Positions 1 to 5,834 of a DNA stretch of 9,353 nt are shown in pieces (positions within the stretch are counted from its first letter, which is position 1; each line of letters begins with the position of its first letter). A program made the position numbers and the translations under genes. Below the pieces are notes generated by a model. That model had not been told where the DNA came from. It ran no database searches and was given only the letters and a program-made list of their open reading frames with translations. The stretch comes from Holosporales bacterium (GTDB lineage Bacteria > Pseudomonadota > Alphaproteobacteria > BNTO01): the NCBI GenBank assembly GCA_031257795.1, contig JAIRNW010000007.1, positions 1-9,353 on the forward strand, given 5' to 3'.

Positions 1-170
1 CTATACCTGGGCGGAGTTTGACAAAGCCAGGGAATGGATGGTGCTGGTAAAGCCGAGGCAGCCTAGACAAATTTGACGCTGAATGACACAGCCGGGAGCC
101 GTATGCCTTAATAGGGCACATACGGTTCTGTGGAGGGGCGGCAGCGGTAACGCTCGCCGTCTACTCTCGT
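1..170 (+). mobile_element. Group II intron, 3' end (domains V and VI)
   Basis: The catalytic core of a group II intron is visible. Domain V occupies 96-128: the outer stem (96-105 with 119-128) pairs over its full length, it contains the AGC catalytic triad at 97-99, and an AC bulge can be drawn at 118-119. The distal loop is TAATA or similar, not the usual GNRA tetraloop. Domain VI follows at 132-167: AGCG/CGCT closes a GTAA loop, a longer helix lies below it, and a single unpaired A at 163 sits exactly where the lariat branch point belongs. By analogy with other introns the 3' splice site should be 6-8 nt after the branch A, near 169-171. The terminal dinucleotide there does not match the usual AY, so the precise boundary is uncertain and the copy may be decayed. 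The rest of the intron lies upstream of the window. Confidence 0.75.
2..76 (+). CDS. C-terminal tail of group II intron-encoded reverse transcriptase/maturase (partial)
   Basis: An open frame enters from the left edge and ends at TGA 74-76. It gives 24 residues rich in Trp, Arg and Lys, beginning YTWAEFDKAREW. The stop lies only about 20 nt before domain V. This is where the maturase ORF of bacterial introns, housed in domain IV, usually ends. The position is the main evidence, because the peptide is too short to classify by itself. The reverse transcriptase domains would be upstream of the window, so it cannot be judged whether the protein is intact. Confidence 0.45.
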   Translation, partial: YTWAEFDKAREWMVLVKPRQPRQI

Positions 171-190
171 GAATAGACGTAAAACCAGGC

Positions 191-220
191 TTGACAAAAC
201 AAGAAGCAGTTGCGTAGATT
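191..220 (+). promoter_or_regulatory. Putative sigma-70 promoter for the exported protein gene
   Basis: A perfect -35 box TTGACA (191-196) is followed after 18 nt by TAGATT (215-220), four of six matches to the -10 consensus. Transcription would start near 227 and give a short leader before the ATG at 253. It lies outside the group II intron. This supports an independent transcript and argues against a GTG start at 169. Confidence 0.5.
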
Positions 221-252
221 CCCTACTGTGGTGTTGGTTTTTAGGTGTTTTT

Positions 253-765
253 ATGAATTTTACGAGATCGTTTTCTCTAGCATTGCTATTAGCTGTGTCT
301 GCTTCGCTATCCGCTGTTGGAAGTGGAAGGAAAACTAAAGGCTCCCATCATCAAAGAGCAAAATATAAGAACGTGCTGGATGTAATGGAAAAATCAAGAT
401 TAGTGGACGATATCAGAAACGCAAGCACAAAATACGCAATGATCATGAATATGTTTCCAGAGATTCTCACGAAAACTCTTCCTAGCGAAGAGACTATAAA
501 CAAAAAGCTGCGTCAGAAACTCTACCAATTAACGAATCCACTTAGGCCATCAAAACTTCCAAAAAGAGATCAAGAAATTGCAGTTGTGATTTTCATGATT
601 ATTGAGAAGTATTTTGGTCAAGAAGCAGCAGATGCCGCCGTTGCGCCTAACGGCTTTGACCGTTTTTCCGAAGTTTTGAGCGAGAAAAGAGGAAAGTTTG
701 AAGATGGAGTAGGAGAAGAGGAAGATTGGGTAGGAGAAGAGGAAGATTGGGCAGGAGAAGAATAG
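253..765 (+). CDS. Small exported protein with acidic C-terminal repeats, function unknown
   Basis: This 170-residue protein is not recognised. The ATG at 253 is chosen because it has an AGGTG ribosome site just upstream and gives a normal signal peptide: MNFTR, a Leu/Ala-rich core at residues 7-15, and a small-residue region (LSA at 19-21) where signal peptidase I could cut. The frame is open back to a GTG at 169, but starting there would bury the signal sequence and overlap the intron end. After the signal the protein is basic (residues 26-45), then probably helical. It ends in two and a half copies of an acidic heptad, GEEEDWV, encoded by a 21-bp tandem repeat. It has no cysteines. A periplasmic or secreted location is inferred. 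It lies immediately downstream of a group II intron and has no obvious operon partner. Confidence 0.7.
   Translation: MNFTRSFSLALLLAVSASLSAVGSGRKTKGSHHQRAKYKNVLDVMEKSRLVDDIRNASTKYAMIMNMFPEILTKTLPSEETINKKLRQKLYQLTNPLRPSKLPKRDQEIAVVIFMIIEKYFGQEAADAAVAPNGFDRFSEVLSEKRGKFEDGVGEEEDWVGEEEDWAGEE
709..765 (+). repeat. 21-bp in-frame tandem repeat, about 2.7 copies
   Basis: Two identical 21-bp units (709-729 and 730-750) are followed by a partial third (751-765) containing the stop codon. Each unit encodes seven residues, mostly Gly-Glu-Glu-Glu-Asp-Trp. The exact identity of the units implies recent slippage, so copy number probably varies between strains. Confidence 0.9.
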
Positions 766-810
766 ATAGAGTCAACTAAATGTTGGGTGAAGTGGAAAAC
801 TAAACATTAA

Positions 811-910
811 GTATATAGGGGCATGTGAGAAATTGTAGGAGAAACGGAGCACTGCCTCCGAGCCGTACTTAAGTGTCTCGCTAAAGGCGAGCACCGGCTC
901 GACGAACCAA
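811..910 (+). repeat. Dispersed intergenic repeat, copy A
   Basis: The core (about 837-908) shares ordered blocks with the palindromic elements at 5538 and 9238: AGGAGA, ACGGAGCAC, GTACTTA, GAGCACCGG, TCGACG and ACC. It also has a GTATA box about 25 bp upstream of the core (811-815), as copies C, D and F do. It lacks the long terminal inverted repeats. As RNA it can fold well: CGGAG (845-849) with CTCCG (856-860), and GAGCCG (860-865) with CGGCTC (895-900). The second helix encloses a perfect CTCGC/GCGAG hairpin (877-881 with 887-891). The two main helices share one base. It lies 73 bp upstream of xth. Confidence 0.7.
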
Positions 911-982
911 CAGTTCAGTTGTGATCGGCTGTAGTGCTGTGCTAAAAATACTTCTGATCCCTCCAAGTAGGCCGCGAAAAGC

Positions 983-1780
983 ATGAAAATAGCGACGTGG
1001 AACGTTAACTCCGTTCGCGCAAGATTAGACGCGATTGATGTGTGGCTAAAAAAGGAGAACCCCACAGTTGTTCTCCTGCAGGAATTGAAATGTCAGGAGG
1101 CGGCGTTCCCTTTTTCATTCTTTGAAGAGCGCGGCTTTACTTGCGCTGTACTGGGGCAAAAAACGTACAACGGCGTCGCCATCGTAGCGCAAACATCTAT
1201 AGAAGATGTGACTTGCGGTCTTCCTAATTTCGCCAATGACCAAGCAGCACGATATATTGAGGCGGTTGTTGACGGCGGGGTACGCGTTGCTAGCGTGTAC
1301 GTTCCGAATGGCGGGAATGTGGTGGGGGCAGAGCCATACGCGTACAAGCTTGATTTTTTGACCAAGCTAACAGAGCACATGCTAGATCTCAGCAAGTATG
1401 ACGAGAGCATTTTCATCGGCGGAGACTATAACATCACAACGGACGTGAGAGACGTTTACGACGAAAAGCTATGGTTCGAAAAGGTGTGTTGCACGACGAC
1501 AGAGCGGAACATGCTGAAGGGCTTGAAGGGAGGCGCTTTTTTTGATGTTTTGGATGTCTTCTGGCAAAAGGCCAATCCTACCACTGGCAAGAGACCTTTC
1601 ACTTGGTGGGATTATAGGATGAGGTCGGCGGAGTGGAACAAAGGGCTCAGGCTAGACTACTTCATGGCGAATCAGGCAGGGCTGGATTCAGTTAGCGCTG
1701 TCACAGTTGATATTGAAACAAGAAAAGCCAAGCAGAGGGTCTCGGACCACGCCCCACTCATAATTGAAACAAGGTCTTGA
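983..1780 (+). CDS. xth: Exodeoxyribonuclease III (AP endonuclease)
   Basis: This 265-residue protein has the full length of the ExoIII family and spans one endonuclease/exonuclease/phosphatase fold. It cleaves DNA 5' to abasic sites and degrades duplex DNA 3' to 5', a base-excision repair role in the cytoplasm. Active-site elements are all present: ATWNVNS at 4-10 (Asn7), LLQELK at 31-36 (metal ligand Glu34), SVYVPNG at 104-110 (Tyr106), GGDYNI at 146-151 (Asp148, Asn150), TWWDYR at 207-212, LRLDY at 222-226 (Asp225) and the terminal SDHAPL at 254-259 (Asp255, His256). Tyr149 replaces the Phe or Leu commonly found there. The ATG at 983 starts exactly at the conserved MKIATWNV N-terminus; the ribosome site is weak. 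The gene stands alone on the plus strand between repeat A and tRNA-Leu. The catalytic class is secure; the xth/xthA symbol is by family. Confidence 0.95.
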   Translation: MKIATWNVNSVRARLDAIDVWLKKENPTVVLLQELKCQEAAFPFSFFEERGFTCAVLGQKTYNGVAIVAQTSIEDVTCGLPNFANDQAARYIEAVVDGGVRVASVYVPNGGNVVGAEPYAYKLDFLTKLTEHMLDLSKYDESIFIGGDYNITTDVRDVYDEKLWFEKVCCTTTERNMLKGLKGGAFFDVLDVFWQKANPTTGKRPFTWWDYRMRSAEWNKGLRLDYFMANQAGLDSVSAVTVDIETRKAKQRVSDHAPLIIETRS

Positions 1781-1855
1781 TTCCAAATTTGCGAAAAGAT
1801 TGGTGCAGGTGGAGTGGAGCGATGAACCCACGAATTTTTGTGGCTTATCCCCTGA

Positions 1856-1884
1856 TTGACAATGCCACGTATTTTGACTACGCT
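1856..1884 (+). promoter_or_regulatory. Promoter of tRNA-Leu(GAG)
   Basis: A perfect TTGACA (1856-1861), a 17-nt spacer and TACGCT (1879-1884) stand 19 bp before the mature tRNA 5' end at 1904. This fits a transcript starting near 1891 with a short 5' leader removed by RNase P. Confidence 0.75.
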
Positions 1885-1903
1885 GTATGGAGGCTTCGGT
1901 TTT

Positions 1904-1988
1904 GCGGCCGTGGCGAAATTGGTAGACGCGCAGCGTTGAGGTCGCTGTGAGGCAACTCTTGGAAGTTCAAATCTTCTCGGCCGCACCA
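1904..1988 (+). tRNA. tRNA-Leu(GAG)
   Basis: A full cloverleaf can be drawn. The acceptor GCGGCCG (1904-1910) pairs with CGGCCGC (1978-1984). The anticodon stem CAGCG/CGCTG (1931-1935, 1943-1947) encloses loop TTGAGGT with anticodon GAG at 1938-1940. A long variable arm with a GAG/CTC stem (1949-1957) marks a class II tRNA, and the T loop is TTCAAAT. The discriminator is A1985, as leucyl-tRNA synthetase needs, and CCA is encoded at 1986-1988. It should read the leucine codons CUC and CUU. It has its own near-consensus promoter and no tRNA neighbour. Confidence 0.95.
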
Positions 1989-2019
1989 TTAGCTGCTCCA
2001 TAAATTAGGGGCGATTGGC

Positions 2020-2094
2020 TATAGTACGGCTCTGCGCCTGCACTTCGATGCTCCTGCTCCCAATTCTTCTTGCGATTGAGTTATACCCAGCCGT
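2020..2094 (-). repeat. Dispersed intergenic repeat, copy F
   Basis: Read on the minus strand, this stretch gives GTATAAC (at 2086-2080), then AAGAATTGGGAGCAGGAGC, a TCGAAG block and CAGGCGC-GAGC. The same blocks occur in the same order in copy C (6428-6508). About 33 nt separate the GTATAAC box from the GCAGGAGC block in each. It is a partial relative of the palindromic elements B and E, lacking their terminal arms. It lies between the dnaB stop and tRNA-Leu, so it would form the 3' untranslated part of a dnaB transcript. Confidence 0.55.
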
Positions 2095-2131
2095 CGAAAG
2101 TTTGAGGTTTCGTCGAGCCGGGGCTTGAATT

Positions 2132-3892
2132 TCACCAATTTTGATCTGCGTTTCCAAATTTTGTGAGCTGGCCATCAAAGAACAGCTTTATTGTTCCAAC
2201 AGGTCCATGACGTTGCTTAGCTATAATCAACTCAGACTGGTTATATATATTGTTCATCTTCTTTTGCCACTGCGCGTGCTCATCCGTCCCGTCCTTCGGC
2301 TCCTTCCTCGCCTCGTAATACTCCTCCCTATACACAAACAAAACAACGTCAGCATCCTGTTCTATAGATCCAGACTCCCTCAAGTCCGCTAATTGCGGAC
2401 GTTTATCATCACGCTGCTCCACGGCGCGAGACAACTGAGAAAGCGCGACTATCGGCACGTCCAGCTCTTTCGCTAAAGTCTTCAAGGTTCTTGTTATTGT
2501 CGAGACTTCTTGAACCCTGTTGTCCGTGGTCCTGCGTGAGGCAGCGTCTATCAATTGCAAATAATCGATAACCACAAGGCCGATGTCGTGCTGCCTTTTC
2601 AAGCGCCTCGCGCGACTCCTCAATGCTGGCAGGCTGAGGCCCGGAGTGTCATCTATGAATAGCTCAAGATCGCTAATCTGGCGGCTCACCTCAACGAACT
2701 TCGGGAAATCCTCCCTTTTTATGCACCCCCTGCGTATTTTATCGGATGAAATCCCTGATTCACTCGCCAGAATGCGCATCGCGAGCTGCTCTGAGGACAT
2801 TTCCAGGGAAAAGAAGGCGACTTTCGCACCCTCTTTTGGTTTAGTGAGATACTCCCTGGCCGCGTTGAAAGCGATATTGGTAGCGAGGGCGGTTTTTCCC
2901 ATGGACGGGCGCCCCGCAATTATCAGGAGGTCGGATTTGTGGAGTCCACCAAGCCACCTGTCAACGTCAAGCAGGCCGGTTGTGACGCCAACTAGATGGC
3001 TATCCCTCTTGAACGCCGATTCCGCCGACTCTATGGCTTTGCTGAGGGCGTGTTTGAATAGCGTAACGGTGTTGTTGGGGCCTTGCCCGAGCATCGCGAT
3101 GTTGTAGAGCTTTTTCTCGAGGTTTTCGACGATGTCCACTCCCGTTGTCTCGATGTCGATGCCCATACACTCGTCGTTTGTTTCTTGGGCGATGCATATC
3201 AGCTGGCGGCGAATGAAAGCGTCGAAGATGATTTGGCCGTAATCGTACGTGTTTGCAATAGACACAACCGAGCTCACGAGGTCCACGAAATACTCCGCCC
3301 CGCCGACGCTTTGCAGCTCTTCGTCACTATTGAAAAAATCTTTCAGGGTGATTGGGTCGGCGACTTGGTTTTTGTCAATCATCGTTTGCATGGCGTAGAA
3401 AATTTTGCAATGCGGTGGGTAATAGAAGTGCTCTGGACGCAAAAAATCGGAAACGTGCTCCATTGCGTTGTTATTCAGCAGGAGGCCGCCCAAAAGCGCG
3501 CGCTCTGCCTCCAGGTTGTGTGGAACGATAGTAGCAGCGGCATCAGACCTGTTGTCAAAGTTCTCAGAAGCCGCTTCTGAGGCTTTTGCAACAGGTCTAT
3601 GTTCTTGATACGTCGGGGCAGCTGCGGATTTTAGTTTTTCCACGCTATCTTGTGCCGCCTCTGGACGTTCTATTGTTGTTGCGTGCTCCTGCTGCTCTTT
3701 TTTTGAAGACTTTTTCTTTATCTCTAGTTTCACAACGTTGTTGGAGTCTTCGAACGCTGAAAATTTGTTTGTAACAGATGATTCTCTCTCGTTTTGAGAC
3801 ACACTTTCCTCAGGCTTGCAGAAAAACACTGCATTCTGACATATCGGACAAAATTCTGCACCGACTTCTTTATGAAGGGAAACTTGTCTCAC
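2132..3892 (-). CDS. dnaB: Replicative DNA helicase DnaB with N-terminal extension
   Basis: This 586-residue protein is the hexameric 5'-3' helicase that unwinds the replication fork. The canonical protein begins only at residue 123 (VPHNLEAERALLGG). The N-terminal primase-binding domain covers about 123-270 and the RecA-like motor 300-586. Walker A is GRPSMGKT (327-334), SLEM is at 362-365, Walker B is VVIDYLQL (440-447), LSQLSR is at 484-489, and DLRESGSIEQDAD (503-515) and KQRHGP (559-564) carry arginine-finger elements. There is no intein. The usual length is about 470-500 residues. The extra 120 residues are lysine-, glutamate- and alanine-rich and probably disordered, except for C15-P-I-C18 and C25 near the start. 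The first available start is a GTG at 3892, since no Met occurs before residue 144. A short overlapping frame just upstream holds the missing half of a zinc ribbon (separate entry). A weak minus-strand promoter (TTGATG at 4008-4003, 16 nt, TATCCT at 3986-3981) is possible. Confidence 0.95.
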   Translation of the reverse strand: MRQVSLHKEVGAEFCPICQNAVFFCKPEESVSQNERESSVTNKFSAFEDSNNVVKLEIKKKSSKKEQQEHATTIERPEAAQDSVEKLKSAAAPTYQEHRPVAKASEAASENFDNRSDAAATIVPHNLEAERALLGGLLLNNNAMEHVSDFLRPEHFYYPPHCKIFYAMQTMIDKNQVADPITLKDFFNSDEELQSVGGAEYFVDLVSSVVSIANTYDYGQIIFDAFIRRQLICIAQETNDECMGIDIETTGVDIVENLEKKLYNIAMLGQGPNNTVTLFKHALSKAIESAESAFKRDSHLVGVTTGLLDVDRWLGGLHKSDLLIIAGRPSMGKTALATNIAFNAAREYLTKPKEGAKVAFFSLEMSSEQLAMRILASESGISSDKIRRGCIKREDFPKFVEVSRQISDLELFIDDTPGLSLPALRSRARRLKRQHDIGLVVIDYLQLIDAASRRTTDNRVQEVSTITRTLKTLAKELDVPIVALSQLSRAVEQRDDKRPQLADLRESGSIEQDADVVLFVYREEYYEARKEPKDGTDEHAQWQKKMNNIYNQSELIIAKQRHGPVGTIKLFFDGQLTKFGNADQNW

Positions 3893-3951
3893 ATGTGAAC
3901 GAACTTGGACAACACGAGATTCGTTGATTTACAATGAGGGCAGTACTCCAT
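3889..3951 (-). CDS. Short zinc-knuckle frame overlapping the dnaB start
   Basis: From ATG 3951 a 20-residue frame runs MEYCPHCKSTNLVLSKFVHM and stops at TGA (3891-3889). The stop overlaps the dnaB GTG as GTGA (3892-3889). Its CPHC knuckle, followed by the CPIC knuckle at dnaB residues 15-18 one frame away, makes the pattern C-x2-C, about 27 residues, C-x2-C: a typical zinc ribbon. An in-frame TGA lies three codons before the ATG. Three readings are possible. It may be a real leader peptide translationally coupled to dnaB, a programmed -1 frameshift, or a single-base error or mutation that split one N-terminal zinc ribbon. No clear Shine-Dalgarno sequence or slippery heptamer is seen, so the third is slightly favoured. 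Nothing else in the frame identifies it. Confidence 0.5.
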   Translation of the reverse strand: MEYCPHCKSTNLVLSKFVHM

Positions 3952-4145
3952 GTGGATTCACATATATCGAAAGCTTTACGAGGATATAACTCAAGGTGCG
4001 ACCATCAACTAGTAAGGTAAATGTCTCGGTTTTTCAGGGATCCTTTACGACTTATACTTGAGAACTAAAAGGCCCTGAACAATGAACAGATCTATTCAAA
4101 AAGAGCTACAGTTTCGTGCGAAAGTGTTGTATGCTGCGATCATGG

Positions 4146-4219
4146 CGCGGGATAGAGCAGCCTGGTAGCTCGTCAGGCTCATAACCTGAAGGCCGCTGGT
4201 TCGAATCCAGCTCCCGCAC
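4146..4219 (+). tRNA. Initiator tRNA-fMet(CAT)
   Basis: The cloverleaf shows the initiator hallmarks. Position 1 is C (4146) facing A72 (4218), an unpaired end in a helix otherwise closed by GCGGGA/TCCCGC. The D stem has A11:T24, the D loop is CCTGGTAG, and the anticodon is CAT at 4180-4182. The T arm is GCTGG TTCGAAT CCAGC. Two features are odd. The anticodon stem has A-T, G-C, G-C where most bacterial initiators have three G-C pairs. After A72 the sequence is CCCT, so position 73 would be C rather than A, and CCA is not encoded, unlike in the tRNA-Leu here. A -10-like TATGCT (4130-4135) precedes it, with a poor -35. Downstream lies an A/T-only hairpin (4247-4253 with 4258-4264) that could help end transcription. 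Confidence 0.92.
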
Positions 4220-4306
4220 CCTGTGTTTTTGCTAACCTTGACCCACAAAATAAAGTGTTATTTTAGCTGTGCAAGATGCAACAACAATTAACTACAATAC
4301 GCATAA

Positions 4307-4453
4307 AAAAACCCGAAAGCCTTGGCTATTGTTGCGACAATATTTTTCGAAGATGCATGCGAAATGATTGAATATTATGGGACTCGCTGGAAAATCGAAC
4401 GGCTTCATTATGTGCTGAGAGGAAAAAAGAGCTGGAAAGAGTATATTTCATGA
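4307..4453 (+). pseudogene. IS4-family transposase C-terminal remnant
   Basis: An open stretch without its own start runs from the codon after TAA 4304-4306 to TGA 4451-4453. It includes IEYYGTRWKIERLHYVL, which fits the Y-(2)-R-(3)-E-(6)-K signature of IS4-group transposases around the last catalytic glutamate, except that the final K is R. The catalytic aspartates, the N-terminus and everything beyond about 15 residues past the motif are missing, so this is a dead fragment of about 48 codons. Its TGA overlaps the ATG of the next gene. The match to the signature is what is seen; the family assignment is from memory and moderate. Confidence 0.5.
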
Positions 4454-5451
4454 ATTTTTCATGTTTTAGCTTTTCGAAACAAAATATTTGCGGCTTGTTT
4501 TGGAAACTTGTGAAGTTTGCAACAGGGCCACTTTGCTGTAGCGTGATCTTCTTATCTAGCTGTGTTCTCGTGCATAAAGGTACAGATCCAGAAATAACAC
4601 AACTAGAGGCGTCTTTTTTAAGCGATCCCAACTTCGATCCGAACAAAAAGTTTGAGCGCGACGAAACGTTGCTTCAAAAGGAAGCTCTGACTAAGTTAGG
4701 CCTGCGATTCCCATATATTGCGCCGGAGCATTTTCTCGCGATATCCCACAATAACGGCTCAACTAACGCACAAAAATTTGCGCATAAACAAATCTGCGAG
4801 TATATCTTTTCACACGCGCGACAACGCGAAATGTCGAGCATTATAGAGAAAAACAAGCGCTCTAAAATCCCGTCAAAATACGTTTCCTGGCTAAAGGTTT
4901 TGGCTGGAGTGATGACCGTTAAGCAATATTGGGAAAGTTGTAACGCAATGGAGCACGCGAACGGCGCGATAGACGGGCCACTTTATCAATGGGATGATGA
5001 TTCGCTTGAAAAGTGCCACTGTTTCGTACAGCTGGTATTTCCAACGTTTGACTCATCACAATTTGTTGGTGAGGCACCTTACATTGATCCTACATTTCTA
5101 AAACTTCTGGCTAGTGTTAAAGATTCGTGTTCGCGCGAAGAATACGACGCGTTAATACACCAAATACAGAATGTTCTTATTATCAATTTTGAAAGGATCG
5201 CCCGTTTTTGGGGAATTGGCTGGCGGAATGGTGCGTTTGCCGTGGTCAATCACGCCAAATTTACAAACGCGACAAAGGTCAACACACATAACAAACAACG
5301 TATGACTCGAGTATTAATTGCCATTTGCGCGCTGGGTATGAAAAAAACTGCGAAGCAATTCTACAGATGTTTATCGGAGGTGGACAATGCCTCGTTGAGG
5401 TACTTCACCGCTGCGCTAGAGACGAAACCACTGGCTGAATTCTTGAATTGA
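4450..5451 (+). CDS. Putative lipoprotein with OGFr-like domain
   Basis: This protein has 333 residues. The N-terminus has basic residues (Lys10, Lys19, Lys22), a hydrophobic stretch (about 23-36) and a lipobox-like LSSC at 35-38, so Cys38 may be lipidated and the protein anchored in a membrane facing the periplasm or outside. Residues about 178-312 resemble the opioid growth factor receptor (OGFr) conserved region. YQWDDDSLEKCHCFVQLVFP at 179-198 corresponds to its acidic-W-L-E-x-x-H-x-(Y/F)-I-Q-x-x-F-P block. APYID (209-213) follows at the expected distance, then FERIARFWGI (247-256), and THNKQRMTRVLIAICALG (279-296) fits the HN-x-x-R-(I/M)-T-R-(I/V)-L-x-x-L-G block. Residues 39-177 are unrecognised. 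The ATG at 4450 has GGAAAGAG upstream; a GTG at Val21 would give a more standard 18-residue lipoprotein signal. Opioid binding is not implied: the domain's biochemical role in bacteria is unknown. The start codon overlaps the stop of an IS4 remnant. Confidence 0.6.
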   Translation: MNFSCFSFSKQNICGLFWKLVKFATGPLCCSVIFLSSCVLVHKGTDPEITQLEASFLSDPNFDPNKKFERDETLLQKEALTKLGLRFPYIAPEHFLAISHNNGSTNAQKFAHKQICEYIFSHARQREMSSIIEKNKRSKIPSKYVSWLKVLAGVMTVKQYWESCNAMEHANGAIDGPLYQWDDDSLEKCHCFVQLVFPTFDSSQFVGEAPYIDPTFLKLLASVKDSCSREEYDALIHQIQNVLIINFERIARFWGIGWRNGAFAVVNHAKFTNATKVNTHNKQRMTRVLIAICALGMKKTAKQFYRCLSEVDNASLRYFTAALETKPLAEFLN

Positions 5452-5537
5452 ATGTCTCTTATATTGTTATTTTGGTCAGGATGTTATTGGTAGCAAGGCC
5501 GTCTTTTTATGACGAAGTATAACAACACAGCAGTTAC

Positions 5538-5682
5538 TGGACCTCTTTCGAAACTTTCAAAATCAGAATTTTGGGAAGGAGACACGGAGCACAGAAGCGG
5601 AGCGTACTTAGATGTACGTGAGCATTTGAGCACCGGATCGACGTACCCAAAAACTGATTTTGAAGGTTTCGAAAGAGGTCCA
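5538..5682. repeat. 145-bp palindromic intergenic element, copy B (complete)
   Basis: The element has terminal inverted repeats of 37-38 bp: TGGACCTCTTTCGAAA opens it, the mirror TTTCGAAAGAGGTCCA closes it, and the arms (5538-5575 and 5646-5682) differ at only a few positions. The central ~70 bp holds the GGAGACACGGAGCAC core and a CGTAC/GTACG hairpin (5603-5607 with 5614-5618). The first 116 bp match copy E at 9238 with two differences. The element has no stop codon in one frame on each strand, so open frames run through it both ways. It lies 86 bp after the OGFr-like gene. Flanks 5452-5537 and 5683-5834 show nothing else recognisable. It may act as a transcript-end hairpin for the converging OGFr-like gene and tadA. 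Confidence 0.9.
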
Positions 5683-5834
5683 TTTAAACTAACCATTTCC
5701 ATTTGATTTGGATTCATCTGCTGTCACTTTCCTAACACTGGATACCTGCAGGATTATACCAGATTTCTCTAGGTTTTTTCGTGCTGGTTCGCAACAGAGC
5801 CAAAGTTTGCGGGTTCGTTGTCTCTACGCGCAAG

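Noticed and set aside
169..252. GTG start that would extend the first exported protein by 28 residues
   Set aside because: It overlaps the intron end and the TTGACA promoter, lacks a ribosome site and would bury the signal peptide.
1829..1846. CCAC/GTGG hairpin after xth as a terminator
   Set aside because: The stem is short and no T tract follows, so termination cannot be supported.
2583..3580. Plus-strand open frames (174 and 165 residues) opposite dnaB
   Set aside because: They are antisense shadows of a strongly conserved coding region and show no family motifs.
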